From the NCBI GenBank assembly GCA_963626545.1, contig CAVFYJ010000026.1, positions 1 through 34,906 of the forward strand: a DNA stretch of 34,906 nt, written 5' to 3'. Position 1 is the stretch's first letter. Each line of letters opens with the position of its first letter. The notes below the pieces were generated by a model. The model did not search any database. It was not told where the DNA came from and saw only the letters and a list, made by a program, of their open reading frames with translations. This document shows positions 14,739 through 23,557 of the stretch, in pieces. This DNA comes from Anthropogastromicrobium sp963626545. Lineage in GTDB: Bacteria; Bacillota; Clostridia; Lachnospirales; Lachnospiraceae. Made by a program: the position numbers and the translations under genes.

Positions 14739-15605
14739 TCAACCCTTTACTGCACCCAGCATAATACCCTGAGTGAAGAACTTCTGGATGAACGGATATA
14801 CAACTAACATTGGGGTCATGGACAGTGTAATACTTGCTGCCTTGATATTCTCTGCTACCAGCTCAGTCTTACCACTCTCCTCTGTGCTGACATTTACAGC
14901 CTCGATCATCTGCTTTAATGCCATCTGAACGGTATGAAGGCTGGTCTTCTGTACATAGTACAGCTGATCATCAATACCATTCCAACGACCTACTGCATAG
15001 AACAGGCAAAGAGTTGCGATGGTCGGTACACAAAGCGGAATTGCGATACGATACATGATCTTGAACTCACCACATCCATCGATACGAGCTGCCTCATACA
15101 GAGAATCATCAATACTTGCAAATGCAGTACGCATGATGATCATGTTGTAGACACTCAGTGCACCCGGGATAATCAATGCCCAGATGGTATCAATCATACC
15201 GAATGACTTGATGTTTAAGTAGTTCGGGATGGTACCAAGGTTTAAGTACATTGTGATAACACAGAACAGATTGACAATCTTTGTACCCTTCAGACCCTTT
15301 CTGGAAAGCGGGTATGCAAGCAGGATGGTCATGATCATATCAACTGCGGTTACGACTACCATCAGGACGATGGAGTAGCCGAAAGAACTTACGAATGTAC
15401 CACTCTTTAATGCTCTTGCGTAAGCATCTACGTTAAAGCCGATTGGGAAGATGAATACCTCACCCTTATTGATTGCATCACGGCTCGAGAATGACATGGA
15501 AATGACACGGAGTACCGGGATGATTGCAATCACACTGATTAAGATGAAAAAGATAACCCAGAATGTCTGGAATCGACGATCTTCTTTTGTTTTTAATCCG
15601 CCCAT
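14739..15605 (-). CDS. ABC sugar importer permease, LplC/YtcP-like
   Basis: This 288-residue inner-membrane permease has about six hydrophobic helices, the first being VIFFILISVIAIIPVLRVIS. The EAA loop that contacts the ATPase reads EAARIDGCGEFKIMYRIAIP. The C-terminal QGIMLGAVKG is typical of the LplC/YtcP subgroup. Its start codon overlaps the upstream permease stop in TAATG, indicating translational coupling. No ATPase gene lies in the window, so a shared MsmX-type ATPase elsewhere is expected, as for other importers of this class. Confidence 0.93.
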   Translation of the reverse strand: MGGLKTKEDRRFQTFWVIFFILISVIAIIPVLRVISMSFSSRDAINKGEVFIFPIGFNVDAYARALKSGTFVSSFGYSIVLMVVVTAVDMIMTILLAYPLSRKGLKGTKIVNLFCVITMYLNLGTIPNYLNIKSFGMIDTIWALIIPGALSVYNMIIMRTAFASIDDSLYEAARIDGCGEFKIMYRIAIPLCVPTIATLCLFYAVGRWNGIDDQLYYVQKTSLHTVQMALKQMIEAVNVSTEESGKTELVAENIKAASITLSMTPMLVVYPFIQKFFTQGIMLGAVKG

Positions 15606-16543
15606 TACATGACACCTCCCTGTCCCATTTTCTTAGCGATCTTATCGAAAACAAGTACCATAGCGATACCGATTACAGACTGGAACAGACCAACTGCGGT
15701 TGCGTAGTCGAAACGGCTCTTTCCAATACCGATTTCGTATACATATACACTAAGTACGTTAGATGCATCCTTTACCATCATGTTACTCATCATGTAAGGA
15801 CGATCGAATGCGATGTTGATGACCTTACCAAGCTGCATGATAAGCAGTGTGGAGATGGTCGGCATAATCTGAGGAATAGTTACATACCAGATACGCTGAA
15901 GTCTGGTTGCACCATCGAGGTAAGCGGCCTCGCTCTGTGACGGGTCGGTTCCCATAAGGGCTGCCAGATAAATAATAAGGGAATAACCGGCGGACTGCCA
16001 GATACCCATTACCCAGTAAATAACACGCCACCAGATGGTGTTTGTTAAGAACGGAACAGTCGGTACACCAAAGATACCAAGTACGCCGTTTAACAGACCG
16101 TTTGCAGAGAACAGCTGAGTACTGATACCTGCGATAATAACCCAAGAAAGGAAGTTTGGCAGATACAGGATGATCTGAGTCATCTTACGGATGCCGGTGC
16201 TTCTTAACTCATTTAAGAACAGTGCAAGGAAAATCGGGAATGGGAAACCAATAATCAAATCACCGATGTTTAAGATCAAGGTATTCTTTACTGCAAACCA
16301 GAACTCACTCGATCCGAACGCCTCCTTGAAGTACTTAAATCCTACCCACGGAGACTCCCAAATTCCTTTGAAAATGTTATACTTCTTGAATGCAACAACA
16401 ATGTACAGCATCGGCTTATACTTAAAACAGATCAGCCAGATGATCGGTACCAGCATCATTACATACAGCTGCCAAGTATTTCTTAAGTAAGTCTTCCAAT
16501 TGACCTTCTTCTTTGCTACACCTGGCGTATTTTTGTTTGCCAT
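15605..16543 (-). CDS. ABC sugar importer permease, LplB/YtcO-like
   Basis: This 312-residue permease has the family start region (KVNWKTYLRNTWQLYVMMLV), the FKYFKEAFGSSEFWFAVKNT segment and an EAA loop, EAAYLDGATRLQRIWYVTIP. It pairs with the downstream LplC-like permease to form the membrane channel. AGGAGGG is the ribosome site, about 10 bases from the ATG. It is the first gene of the importer operon. A consensus -10 lies 60 bp upstream, but no good -35 is present, which suggests an activated promoter. Confidence 0.93.
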   Translation of the reverse strand: MANKNTPGVAKKKVNWKTYLRNTWQLYVMMLVPIIWLICFKYKPMLYIVVAFKKYNIFKGIWESPWVGFKYFKEAFGSSEFWFAVKNTLILNIGDLIIGFPFPIFLALFLNELRSTGIRKMTQIILYLPNFLSWVIIAGISTQLFSANGLLNGVLGIFGVPTVPFLTNTIWWRVIYWVMGIWQSAGYSLIIYLAALMGTDPSQSEAAYLDGATRLQRIWYVTIPQIMPTISTLLIMQLGKVINIAFDRPYMMSNMMVKDASNVLSVYVYEIGIGKSRFDYATAVGLFQSVIGIAMVLVFDKIAKKMGQGGVM

Positions 16544-16601
16544 GTCCGCAGCCCTCCTATTTTTTATTTTCTTCAGAAACTCTTCATAACTGATAGTCTG
16601 A

Positions 16602-16690
16602 TTATAACAAAAACAGAAGCGAAAATGCTATGCGTATTTGGTTTCTTTCGCATTGAAACCTTGCATTTTTTGCTTTTTTATTTGCACGAT
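16602..16690 (-). promoter_or_regulatory. Importer promoter region with possible activator sites
   Basis: A perfect TATAAT lies on the minus strand at 16602-16607 without a recognisable -35. Upstream, TGCAA is repeated at 16661-16665 and 16682-16686 (written TTGCA on the plus strand), 21 bp apart in A/T-rich sequence. A GGTTTC/GAAACC inverted repeat lies between. The spacing resembles AraC-type half sites, but the matching core is only 5 bases. The rest of 16544-16739 shows nothing further. Confidence 0.4.
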
Positions 16691-16739
16691 TTTCACATTT
16701 TGCCGAAGAAAGGCATTTGTACACTTGTGTTTTTTGTCG

Positions 16740-19700
16740 TTAAATCAGTAAAAATGTCTTAATTTCAAACGGTTTGATCTCAAATCTGGCTTTTTGCCCA
16801 TCAAACTCCGTCATTTTTTCCTGTTTTTCCATCAGATCGCATTCCCATACCTGCTGTGGCATCAGGCCTGATACATCCCAAGTTACATTGGTACGGACGC
16901 CACTCGACTCATACATACGCACGATCAAACCACTCTCATCCTCGGCGCGCTTTACAGAGGTCACGATGACATTCGGTGCCGATACCTCACACATGGAGTA
17001 GGATTCAGAGGATACTGCATCTGGTGTTGTCGATCTTGCAGATATTGCTTCTGGTGTTCTTTCAGATACAAGTACGGCGGATGGTCTTACTGCAGAAAGA
17101 ATCGGCTTTTCATTTAATAAACCGGCTTCCTGTACCACTTTAGCACTTCTCCAGTCGCCCATATGCGGCATCAACGCATACGTCAGCTCATGTACACCCT
17201 TATCCGCATCCGGGAATGGGAAGATACCAGAGGTCAGAAGTGTTAAGCCAAGTGAACTATCCTCGATGGAATAACCATAGCGGCCATCGTTTAACAGTGC
17301 CACACCGTATCCTGGCTCGGACAGATCGACAAAACGATGGGCGCATACCTCAAACTGAGCGCGCTGCCAGCTGGTATTCTTATGCGTTGGACGCTCAATC
17401 ACACCATACGGAATCTCACAAGCTGCCGTTCTGGTCATCACATCGAAATGGAACTGTGCCTTTACAAGCTGCTGCTCTTCATGCCAATCCATCTTCGTCT
17501 TAAAGTCAATGCGTCTTGTATGCGCAAAAAATACAATATCCTGCTCAATCGTAGAAGACTGATAGGAAAGCGTGGTGTGAAGCACAGCGCAAACATCGCC
17601 AGACTCCGTTAACTGACACGGCTTTGCTGCTGTCATCTTCCAGTGCTTTCTTGTATAGTAGGACTCCACATTCCATGCATCGTAGTCCTTCGGGATATCC
17701 TCGTAAACAACGATCTCATTTCCAACGGTATCACTCTCGATCAGTTCACGCTTTGCTTCCTTATCATAGAGAGAGGTGATCTGGCCCAGCTCATCCCATG
17801 AAACCACATACCAAGGAGTCTCAAGAGTCTGTGCATCACGAAGGATGAATTTTGCTGAGGACTGAGTCTTTGCCTGTTTGGATGTTGTTGCCTCTGCACT
17901 GTTTGTGTTTTGTGCCTTGTCTGTGGTTTCCGATGTATCTTTCTTTGTCAAGCGAACGCTTCCCTTTGCCGGAAGTGCTGCTGTCAGAAGAAGTGTACCA
18001 TCCTTCATGCGCTGTGTGTCGCTTACATTTGTAAAGGAAAGAATGCTTTCATCAAAGTCTTCACTCAATTTTTCATCAGATAATAAATCAGACGATGATG
18101 CTACATTGATGCCATATTCTTTTTGTGCCTGTGCATCCAGTGCAATTACCTGCTCTGCGGCAAAACCAAGCGGATTCCATACGATGATGCCAGCGTTTGA
18201 TTCTGAGATTTCAGACTCTTTGGTTTCTTCAGATTCCTCAGATGCTGTCAGCTCTGCTAATGCCTGTCTGATGATTTCCTCATCCATCGCCTTGATCTTT
18301 GCGTAGTCGATATCAGACTGCTCATAGACCTCGCCAATCGCAGAACCCGGCAGAATATCATGGAACTGATTTAATAACAGAAGCTTCCATGCCTTATCCA
18401 ATGTTTCCTTTGGATAGATATACTGATTTTCAGTTGCGTTTGCACGCTCGCTTTCACTCTTGCCTATATTTTCACTTTCCTTTTTCTTATTCATCCACCA
18501 GGAAAGTGCTGCCAGCCACTCGGCCTGCTGATTCTTGTTTTCGCAAATGCGGTTGTTCTTCTTATTCTCTGCGACGGAGCTGAAGGTGCCACGATGGTAC
18601 TCCAGATACAAATCGCCATACCAGGTGTTCAACTTCTTATTCTGTAAGTTTTTATCCAGTACCTGCAAATATTCCTTCAGACCAGACAGCTTTACCTTCG
18701 GAACACCCGGAATACCGTAAGCGAGACGTCTGCTCTCCTCAAGCATTCCCTCGGTTGGACCGCCGCCGCCATCTCCATAACCATAAATTGTCAGAACGGC
18801 ATCGTTTAATTCCTTGTTACGGTAGTTCTGCCAGGTTCCCATTGTCTGACTGGCATTCTGTCTGCCATTGTAAGTTACCTCGCGCACTGGTTTTTCAAAG
18901 CGCTCTGGGTAGGTTTCATAATTCTTTGTCGTAATATAGAGTCCGGTCACGCGGCTTCCATCAATACCTTCCCACAAGAATGTATCGTCCGGCTGCTGAT
19001 CGGCATCGTTCCAACCCATCTTAGTTGTCAGGAAATAGCGGATACCGCTTCGCTTCATGATCTGCGGCAGCGCACCTAAGAAACCAAATGCATCTGGCAG
19101 CCATAAAATCTCCTGCTCGTCAACACCAAGCTCTTCCTTGAAGAACTTCTTTCCATATAAAATCTGACGAATTAAGGATTCTCCGCTTGTTAAGTTGCTG
19201 TCCGACTCGAGCCACATTGCGCCGTCCGCCTCCCAGCGTCCTTCCTTCACACGTTCCTTTACCTGCTCAAAGATTTCCGGTGCTTCTTCCTTTACATACT
19301 CGTACAGCTGCGGCTGGCTCAAGAAGAAACGATATTCCGGGTAACGCTTCATCAGATACAGCACAGTGGAAAAGCTGCGGACTGCCTTCTCTTTTGTCTG
19401 GCGAAGCGGCCACTTCCATGCAACGTCAATGTGCGTATGGCCGAGTGCATAGACAGTCGGACCATCCATCTCCCACTCTTTCTCGTACAGATTTTCCTTC
19501 AACCATGCACTGGCTGCGGTTAAGGAGACACGGTACGCATCACTTCCCTTTACACGAAGATCTAACAGATCGCCTGCCTGATTTAAAATCTCAAGCAGCT
19601 TTCTTCTCTTTTCTTCCTCCGGGCGCATCTGCTTTGCGGCCTCGAGCGGAAGCTTCATATCATAATAAAGTGCCTCTGCTTCTGGCTCCTTTGCAAACAC

Positions 19701-20255
19701 CTTTATATATAAGAAGTTACTCTTTCCAGAGCTGTTTACATATGTATACAAGCGAATGTCATAGGTCTCACCCGGCACCGCACTGTCACTCAAAATTACC
19801 TCATGGTGATTCAAATCCATCGCGCAAGTCAGCACACCATTTACATAGACCATAATCTGCGGATTGTCGGTATTCCAGATATCATCGGCACCGGTATCCA
19901 GTGAAAAGCCCACCATGCGACCTGCCATCGCCTCGGTCAATGTTACGGAAAACGCAAAAATTGCATGATAATCCGGTCCGCCCCATGTATCGGAGCAATC
20001 AAATACGGACCAGTTGCCGCAATCCTCCAACACGCGATTTCTCTTTGCATAACCCTTTGTGTGTACATCGTCCAGACTTGGCGCTACACCATATTTTTTA
20101 TTTTCATCTTCTTCGCTGATAGCATCATTATTGACATCATCTGCCATCAGATCCAGAAAGCGCACCTGTGGAATCACTTCTAATGTACTGCGTCGCTCAC
20201 TGTTTAAGCGGTTCACGTATGCTTCCACACGATTTAAATAATCAAGCGGTCTCAT
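16740..20255 (-). CDS. GH38 alpha-mannosidase with acidic low-complexity insertions
   Basis: This 1171-residue retaining alpha-mannosidase has zinc motif GHTHIDVAWKWP (near 271-282) and nucleophile-region motif WLPDAFGF (near 384-391). HDILPGSAIGEVYEQ starts the following domain, and a long beta-sandwich half follows. No signal peptide, so cytoplasmic. ATG 20255 is chosen because GGGAGG lies 5-6 bases upstream; the in-frame ATG at 20318 would read through the palindromic repeat. It is longer than the roughly 1000-1050 residues usual for bacterial members. Ser/Thr/Glu-rich segments near residues 585-614, 668-687, 770-802 and 1060-1088 look inserted between conserved blocks. It is third in the GH28/PHP/GH38 run. 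Mannose is not a known rhamnogalacturonan I backbone sugar, so the true substrate may be mixed. Confidence 0.93.
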   Translation of the reverse strand: MRPLDYLNRVEAYVNRLNSERRSTLEVIPQVRFLDLMADDVNNDAISEEDENKKYGVAPSLDDVHTKGYAKRNRVLEDCGNWSVFDCSDTWGGPDYHAIFAFSVTLTEAMAGRMVGFSLDTGADDIWNTDNPQIMVYVNGVLTCAMDLNHHEVILSDSAVPGETYDIRLYTYVNSSGKSNFLYIKVFAKEPEAEALYYDMKLPLEAAKQMRPEEEKRRKLLEILNQAGDLLDLRVKGSDAYRVSLTAASAWLKENLYEKEWEMDGPTVYALGHTHIDVAWKWPLRQTKEKAVRSFSTVLYLMKRYPEYRFFLSQPQLYEYVKEEAPEIFEQVKERVKEGRWEADGAMWLESDSNLTSGESLIRQILYGKKFFKEELGVDEQEILWLPDAFGFLGALPQIMKRSGIRYFLTTKMGWNDADQQPDDTFLWEGIDGSRVTGLYITTKNYETYPERFEKPVREVTYNGRQNASQTMGTWQNYRNKELNDAVLTIYGYGDGGGGPTEGMLEESRRLAYGIPGVPKVKLSGLKEYLQVLDKNLQNKKLNTWYGDLYLEYHRGTFSSVAENKKNNRICENKNQQAEWLAALSWWMNKKKESENIGKSESERANATENQYIYPKETLDKAWKLLLLNQFHDILPGSAIGEVYEQSDIDYAKIKAMDEEIIRQALAELTASEESEETKESEISESNAGIIVWNPLGFAAEQVIALDAQAQKEYGINVASSSDLLSDEKLSEDFDESILSFTNVSDTQRMKDGTLLLTAALPAKGSVRLTKKDTSETTDKAQNTNSAEATTSKQAKTQSSAKFILRDAQTLETPWYVVSWDELGQITSLYDKEAKRELIESDTVGNEIVVYEDIPKDYDAWNVESYYTRKHWKMTAAKPCQLTESGDVCAVLHTTLSYQSSTIEQDIVFFAHTRRIDFKTKMDWHEEQQLVKAQFHFDVMTRTAACEIPYGVIERPTHKNTSWQRAQFEVCAHRFVDLSEPGYGVALLNDGRYGYSIEDSSLGLTLLTSGIFPFPDADKGVHELTYALMPHMGDWRSAKVVQEAGLLNEKPILSAVRPSAVLVSERTPEAISARSTTPDAVSSESYSMCEVSAPNVIVTSVKRAEDESGLIVRMYESSGVRTNVTWDVSGLMPQQVWECDLMEKQEKMTEFDGQKARFEIKPFEIKTFLLI

Positions 20256-20300
20256 CTTTTCCTCCCAACGAAAATCAAGGGCACATTTCGCCCCTGACTT

Positions 20301-20360
20301 GTAACTATTCAGAGCCATGCAAAATTGTTTTCTGCGAATGGGGTTCTGAATAGTTGTTAC
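20301..20360. repeat. Palindromic intergenic element, short form
   Basis: A 60-bp near-palindrome starts GTAACTATTCAGAGCC and ends GGTTCTGAATAGTTGTTAC. It is the inverted counterpart of the ends of the element at 12932-13075 but lacks that copy's ~80-bp interior. It lies between the CehA-like and GH38 genes, within their presumed transcript, and would fold as a hairpin. Confidence 0.8.
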
Positions 20361-20372
20361 ATTTATTTATAA

Positions 20373-22040
20373 TCAAGCAAACAGAATCGGATTGGCAATC
20401 GCAATGTTGTTCTCGCCGCCATCTGCGACAAACACAACCCATGCAGCATCGCCAAAGTCAAACGCATCAGTCGTTACGTCATAGGCAAAGCCACCCTCTG
20501 CTACACTCATCTTTGCGCTGATCTCAGCCTTCTTGTCTACTCCTGTGTACATCCAAAGATGATTGATCGGCTTCTTTGAGAAGACATGAACGGACAGTAT
20601 GCCAGTCTTGTCGGTAAGCACTGTCTTCTCGCCGTAGGAAGCACCATTTACACTTGCTGTCACGAGTGGTCCGTTGCTGATAAAGCTATGACCCTCGCGA
20701 ATTGCCTGAAGGATTTCCTCTGGCTGATTCTTGCCATTTGTATGTACATAGTTGTGAATGTCAGACGGTGTGTTGGACTGCTCTACCCATGCTAACAAAC
20801 GCGGCCATACTTTCTTGTACAGCTGAGTCAGATAGGCAACCTTATCGTTCATCTGTACCGGATAAATCTCTGGATGATTCATGACGGTATCCATCAGCCA
20901 GTCTAACCACTCGGTCATGCCAAAGTAATCATCACCATAAATATTATGTGTATCGCTTCCGGTTGTTGCGGTCAGGCGCTTGCCCTCCTCTAACAGAGAC
21001 AGCCACTTTTTGAATGCCTTCGCGTTGATCGTGCCGGATGCAAACGGAGTCGCACCATTCCAGATCTCGATGGACTCAAAGATCTCAACCATATCCCAGA
21101 ACTCACTGTTGTAGCGGGTAGAAAAGCTTACATCAAACGGATGATTTACCTGCGGAAGACCGCCCTTCTCACGAATCTCGGTGCAAATGCGAATAAACTC
21201 GTTGCGAAGTTTCTCGGTTGTGCGATCTTTTCCATTTGGAATGTCATAGATCACATCATCGTCCACGCCAAGCTGAAGCACATGACCGTTAGAGGTAGAA
21301 ATTTCCTTAGAAACAATCGGAACAAAGTTGTGGTTCTGCTGTCTCCACTCATCATGATTCAAGACATTGTGGTGATCGCTCAGTGCACCAAACTGCATAC
21401 CAAGGGACTTCATGGAACGGCAGATCTGCTCCGGTGTCTCGATAACTGGATCAGTTCCGCCGTATGCTGGGCTGCTGTATACGCTGTGATGATGAAGATC
21501 ACCTGCCATCCAGCCATTATCGGTCAGATGTGCAATGCGGATAAGCTGTGCGGTTGCCGTGGTTGTGTTATTCTTTGTGATTTCAAACGGTACAAGTACG
21601 GTACTATACTCCGGTCCGCAAATCACTTCTGCCTCATAGCTTCCGCATGGCAGCTTCACAGATAAAGTACCATCCTCCTCGGTCACGAAACGGCGAAGGG
21701 AAAAACGGGTACGAATTTTATGCTCCTTGTTATCCCAGATCTTTGCCTGTGCCACGATTGGGCTGTCGTTTTCTGTTACGGTAAGTGCAAGTGTTCCAAA
21801 CTCAGTGCCCGGTGATTGCAAATTATAGTAATAACCTGCCTGAGCGGCGCAACGCTGCAAGAACTGCATCGTATTTAAGAGTTCCTCTGGATCTAACTTT
21901 GCCAGTGGTTCCTGCGATTCGGATGCCATCTGTGCATCTTTTCCATTCTCTTTTGTGTTCTTTGCCTCTGCTTCTTTTTCTTCTGTTTCCTGTGTGGTTT
22001 CCATTTCCTTCCAAAGCTCAATCAGCTTATGAATCTTCAT
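20373..22040 (-). CDS. CehA/McbA-type PHP-domain metallohydrolase
   Basis: This 555-residue protein has an unusual Glu-rich N-terminal stretch (residues 12-50) and a beta-rich domain (75-165). A PHP metallohydrolase domain follows: AGDLHHHSVYS (179-189), GALSDHHN (218-225), NHPFD, WNGATPF and GSDTHNIYG supply the metal ligands. CehA/McbA-type proteins are metal-dependent phosphoesterases or hydrolases of broad type; the substrate is unknown. ATG 22040 is preferred, with AGAAGG about 10 bases upstream; a TTG at 22082 is in frame but overlaps GH28. It follows GH28 after 34 bp. The C-terminal beta domain (AIREGHSFISNGPLVTASVN onward) is typical of this group. No signal peptide is seen. Confidence 0.85.
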   Translation of the reverse strand: MKIHKLIELWKEMETTQETEEKEAEAKNTKENGKDAQMASESQEPLAKLDPEELLNTMQFLQRCAAQAGYYYNLQSPGTEFGTLALTVTENDSPIVAQAKIWDNKEHKIRTRFSLRRFVTEEDGTLSVKLPCGSYEAEVICGPEYSTVLVPFEITKNNTTTATAQLIRIAHLTDNGWMAGDLHHHSVYSSPAYGGTDPVIETPEQICRSMKSLGMQFGALSDHHNVLNHDEWRQQNHNFVPIVSKEISTSNGHVLQLGVDDDVIYDIPNGKDRTTEKLRNEFIRICTEIREKGGLPQVNHPFDVSFSTRYNSEFWDMVEIFESIEIWNGATPFASGTINAKAFKKWLSLLEEGKRLTATTGSDTHNIYGDDYFGMTEWLDWLMDTVMNHPEIYPVQMNDKVAYLTQLYKKVWPRLLAWVEQSNTPSDIHNYVHTNGKNQPEEILQAIREGHSFISNGPLVTASVNGASYGEKTVLTDKTGILSVHVFSKKPINHLWMYTGVDKKAEISAKMSVAEGGFAYDVTTDAFDFGDAAWVVFVADGGENNIAIANPILFA

Positions 22041-22074
22041 TGTTTTTTTGCCTTCTCTCTTCTGCCTTTTTTGA

Positions 22075-23433
22075 TTACTCAATCACAATTGCTTCTAATT
22101 CCGGTCTTGCGGCCTCACCCTTGAAGCCCTCGATGACCAGATCCTTACAATCCTGTGCGTGGATAGCCTCGCCGAAGCACTCGCGCTCCTCACCCTCGAA
22201 GGTAACACGGCTGTTTCGGATGGTGACACCGTCTGCTCTTCTCATATAGAAGCCAGCGCTCGGAATCTCCTCGATCTTCTGACCAAAACCTGGTCTTAAA
22301 TCGTAGAGTCCCTTCGGCCACTTGCTCTTGGAATGAATCTTTACCTTTACATCCTCGAACAATACGTCCTCGATGTGATTTCCATTGCTTCCGGATAAGA
22401 ATACACCGTTCTCGGAATCGCAGGTAATGTTGCGGAAGGTAACACCAGAAATATGACCGGACTGCTTCTCTGGTACACGGTTATGTGTTGTGATGCTGAT
22501 CGGCTCACCGCATCCCCACCAGCAATCAGCAAAGCGGCGTGTTTCAATGATGATATTGGAGAACATCGCATTCTTTACGTGACCGCCATCACGAATCTGG
22601 ATGGAAATACCACGGTTGCTTCCGCTGATGATGCAATTGTTTACGGTCAGATTCTCGAAATCTCCAGTACCCTCGGTTCCAATCTTTAATGCTGCGGAAG
22701 TGGAAATAAGTGTACAATCGCTGATTAAGACATTCTTTGTCGGGCCATATTCCATGTTTCCTGCAGAGCTCTTTAAGCAGATACAGTCATCGCCGCACTC
22801 GATATGGCAGCCAATAATACGGACATTTGTACTGTGATCTGGGTCGATACCATCAGAGTTTGCAACATTCAGATCATTTAAAATGCGGATGCGGTCAATC
22901 AATACATCGTCGCAGCCTGCGGTATGAAGTGTCCAGAAGGAGACATTGCGAATGATGATGTTGGTAAAGTTAATGTGGTTACAATGCTCTACATAGATAA
23001 CCGTCGGACGCGGATAGAAATCGCCAGTCACATAGTATGGACTAACCTGCTTTACAAATGCAAATGCATTTCCGTCAATCACACCATCTCCGGTGATTGC
23101 CATGTGATCGGCATCCTTTGCGTAGATAAATGCGTAAGATGGCTTTAAGGTAACAGGTGTTCCCTCGATCTTTACACCGTTATCCTTCTGGCCTTCATTC
23201 GGATGGAAGTAAGTGGTCAGATCGCTGTGCGCCTTTAACACACTTCCTCTCTCCAGATGAAGATCAACATATGGCTTTAAAATAATAGAACTGGAATAAT
23301 AGGTCTTTCCACTTCTTAAAACGACCTGTCCGCCTCCTGCTGCGCTGCACTCGTCAATTGCTGCCTGAATGGCTGCGGCATCGTTTGTCACACCATCGGC
23401 CTTTGCACCATAGTTTAATACATCGTAAATCAT
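22075..23433 (-). CDS. GH28 polygalacturonase-type glycosidase
   Basis: This 452-residue right-handed beta-helix enzyme begins YDVLNYGAKADGVTNDAAAI, the usual GH28 opening. Catalytic motifs are NSDGIDPD (192-199), GDDCICLKS (214-222) and RGISIQIRDGG (274-284). The position normally written G-H-G reads IGTEG (251-255), a Glu variant seen in some exo-acting or rhamnogalacturonan-type members. No signal peptide, so it acts on imported galacturonic acid-containing oligosaccharides, cooperating with GH105. GGGAGG is the ribosome site. A hairpin with T tract lies 30 bp before the start, leaving no promoter room in between. It is first in the GH28/PHP/GH38 gene run. Confidence 0.92.
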   Translation of the reverse strand: MIYDVLNYGAKADGVTNDAAAIQAAIDECSAAGGGQVVLRSGKTYYSSSIILKPYVDLHLERGSVLKAHSDLTTYFHPNEGQKDNGVKIEGTPVTLKPSYAFIYAKDADHMAITGDGVIDGNAFAFVKQVSPYYVTGDFYPRPTVIYVEHCNHINFTNIIIRNVSFWTLHTAGCDDVLIDRIRILNDLNVANSDGIDPDHSTNVRIIGCHIECGDDCICLKSSAGNMEYGPTKNVLISDCTLISTSAALKIGTEGTGDFENLTVNNCIISGSNRGISIQIRDGGHVKNAMFSNIIIETRRFADCWWGCGEPISITTHNRVPEKQSGHISGVTFRNITCDSENGVFLSGSNGNHIEDVLFEDVKVKIHSKSKWPKGLYDLRPGFGQKIEEIPSAGFYMRRADGVTIRNSRVTFEGEERECFGEAIHAQDCKDLVIEGFKGEAARPELEAIVIE

Positions 23434-23454
23434 AAGTTGCCTCCCTAAATATTT

Positions 23455-23498
23455 TGAAAAACTTAAAGGAGCAAGGGCATTAACACCCTTGCCCCCTT
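23455..23498 (-). terminator. Intrinsic terminator between the giant Sel1 protein gene and GH28
   Basis: The stem AAGGGGGCAAGGG / CCCTTGCTCCTT (23466-23498, two mismatches) is followed on the minus strand by TAAGTTTTTC. The GH28 ribosome site begins about 15 bp further on. It could end the giant-gene transcript, attenuate the GH28 operon, or both. A weak promoter candidate (TTGTCA, 18 bp, TAGCAT) lies upstream of the hairpin. Confidence 0.75.
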
Positions 23499-23557
23499 AA
23501 ATGAGTTTCCTAATGCTATGTAAATTTGACTTGCTTTGACAACACTACATCTCCGCA

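Noticed and set aside
16675..16700. Catabolite-repressor (cre) box near the importer promoter
   Set aside because: TGAAAATCGTGCAA resembles the consensus but the central CG is displaced by one base and symmetry is lost.
19187..19855. 222-codon plus-strand open frame opposite GH38
   Set aside because: Pro/His/Ser-rich, no domain, fully antisense to conserved GH38 catalytic coding.
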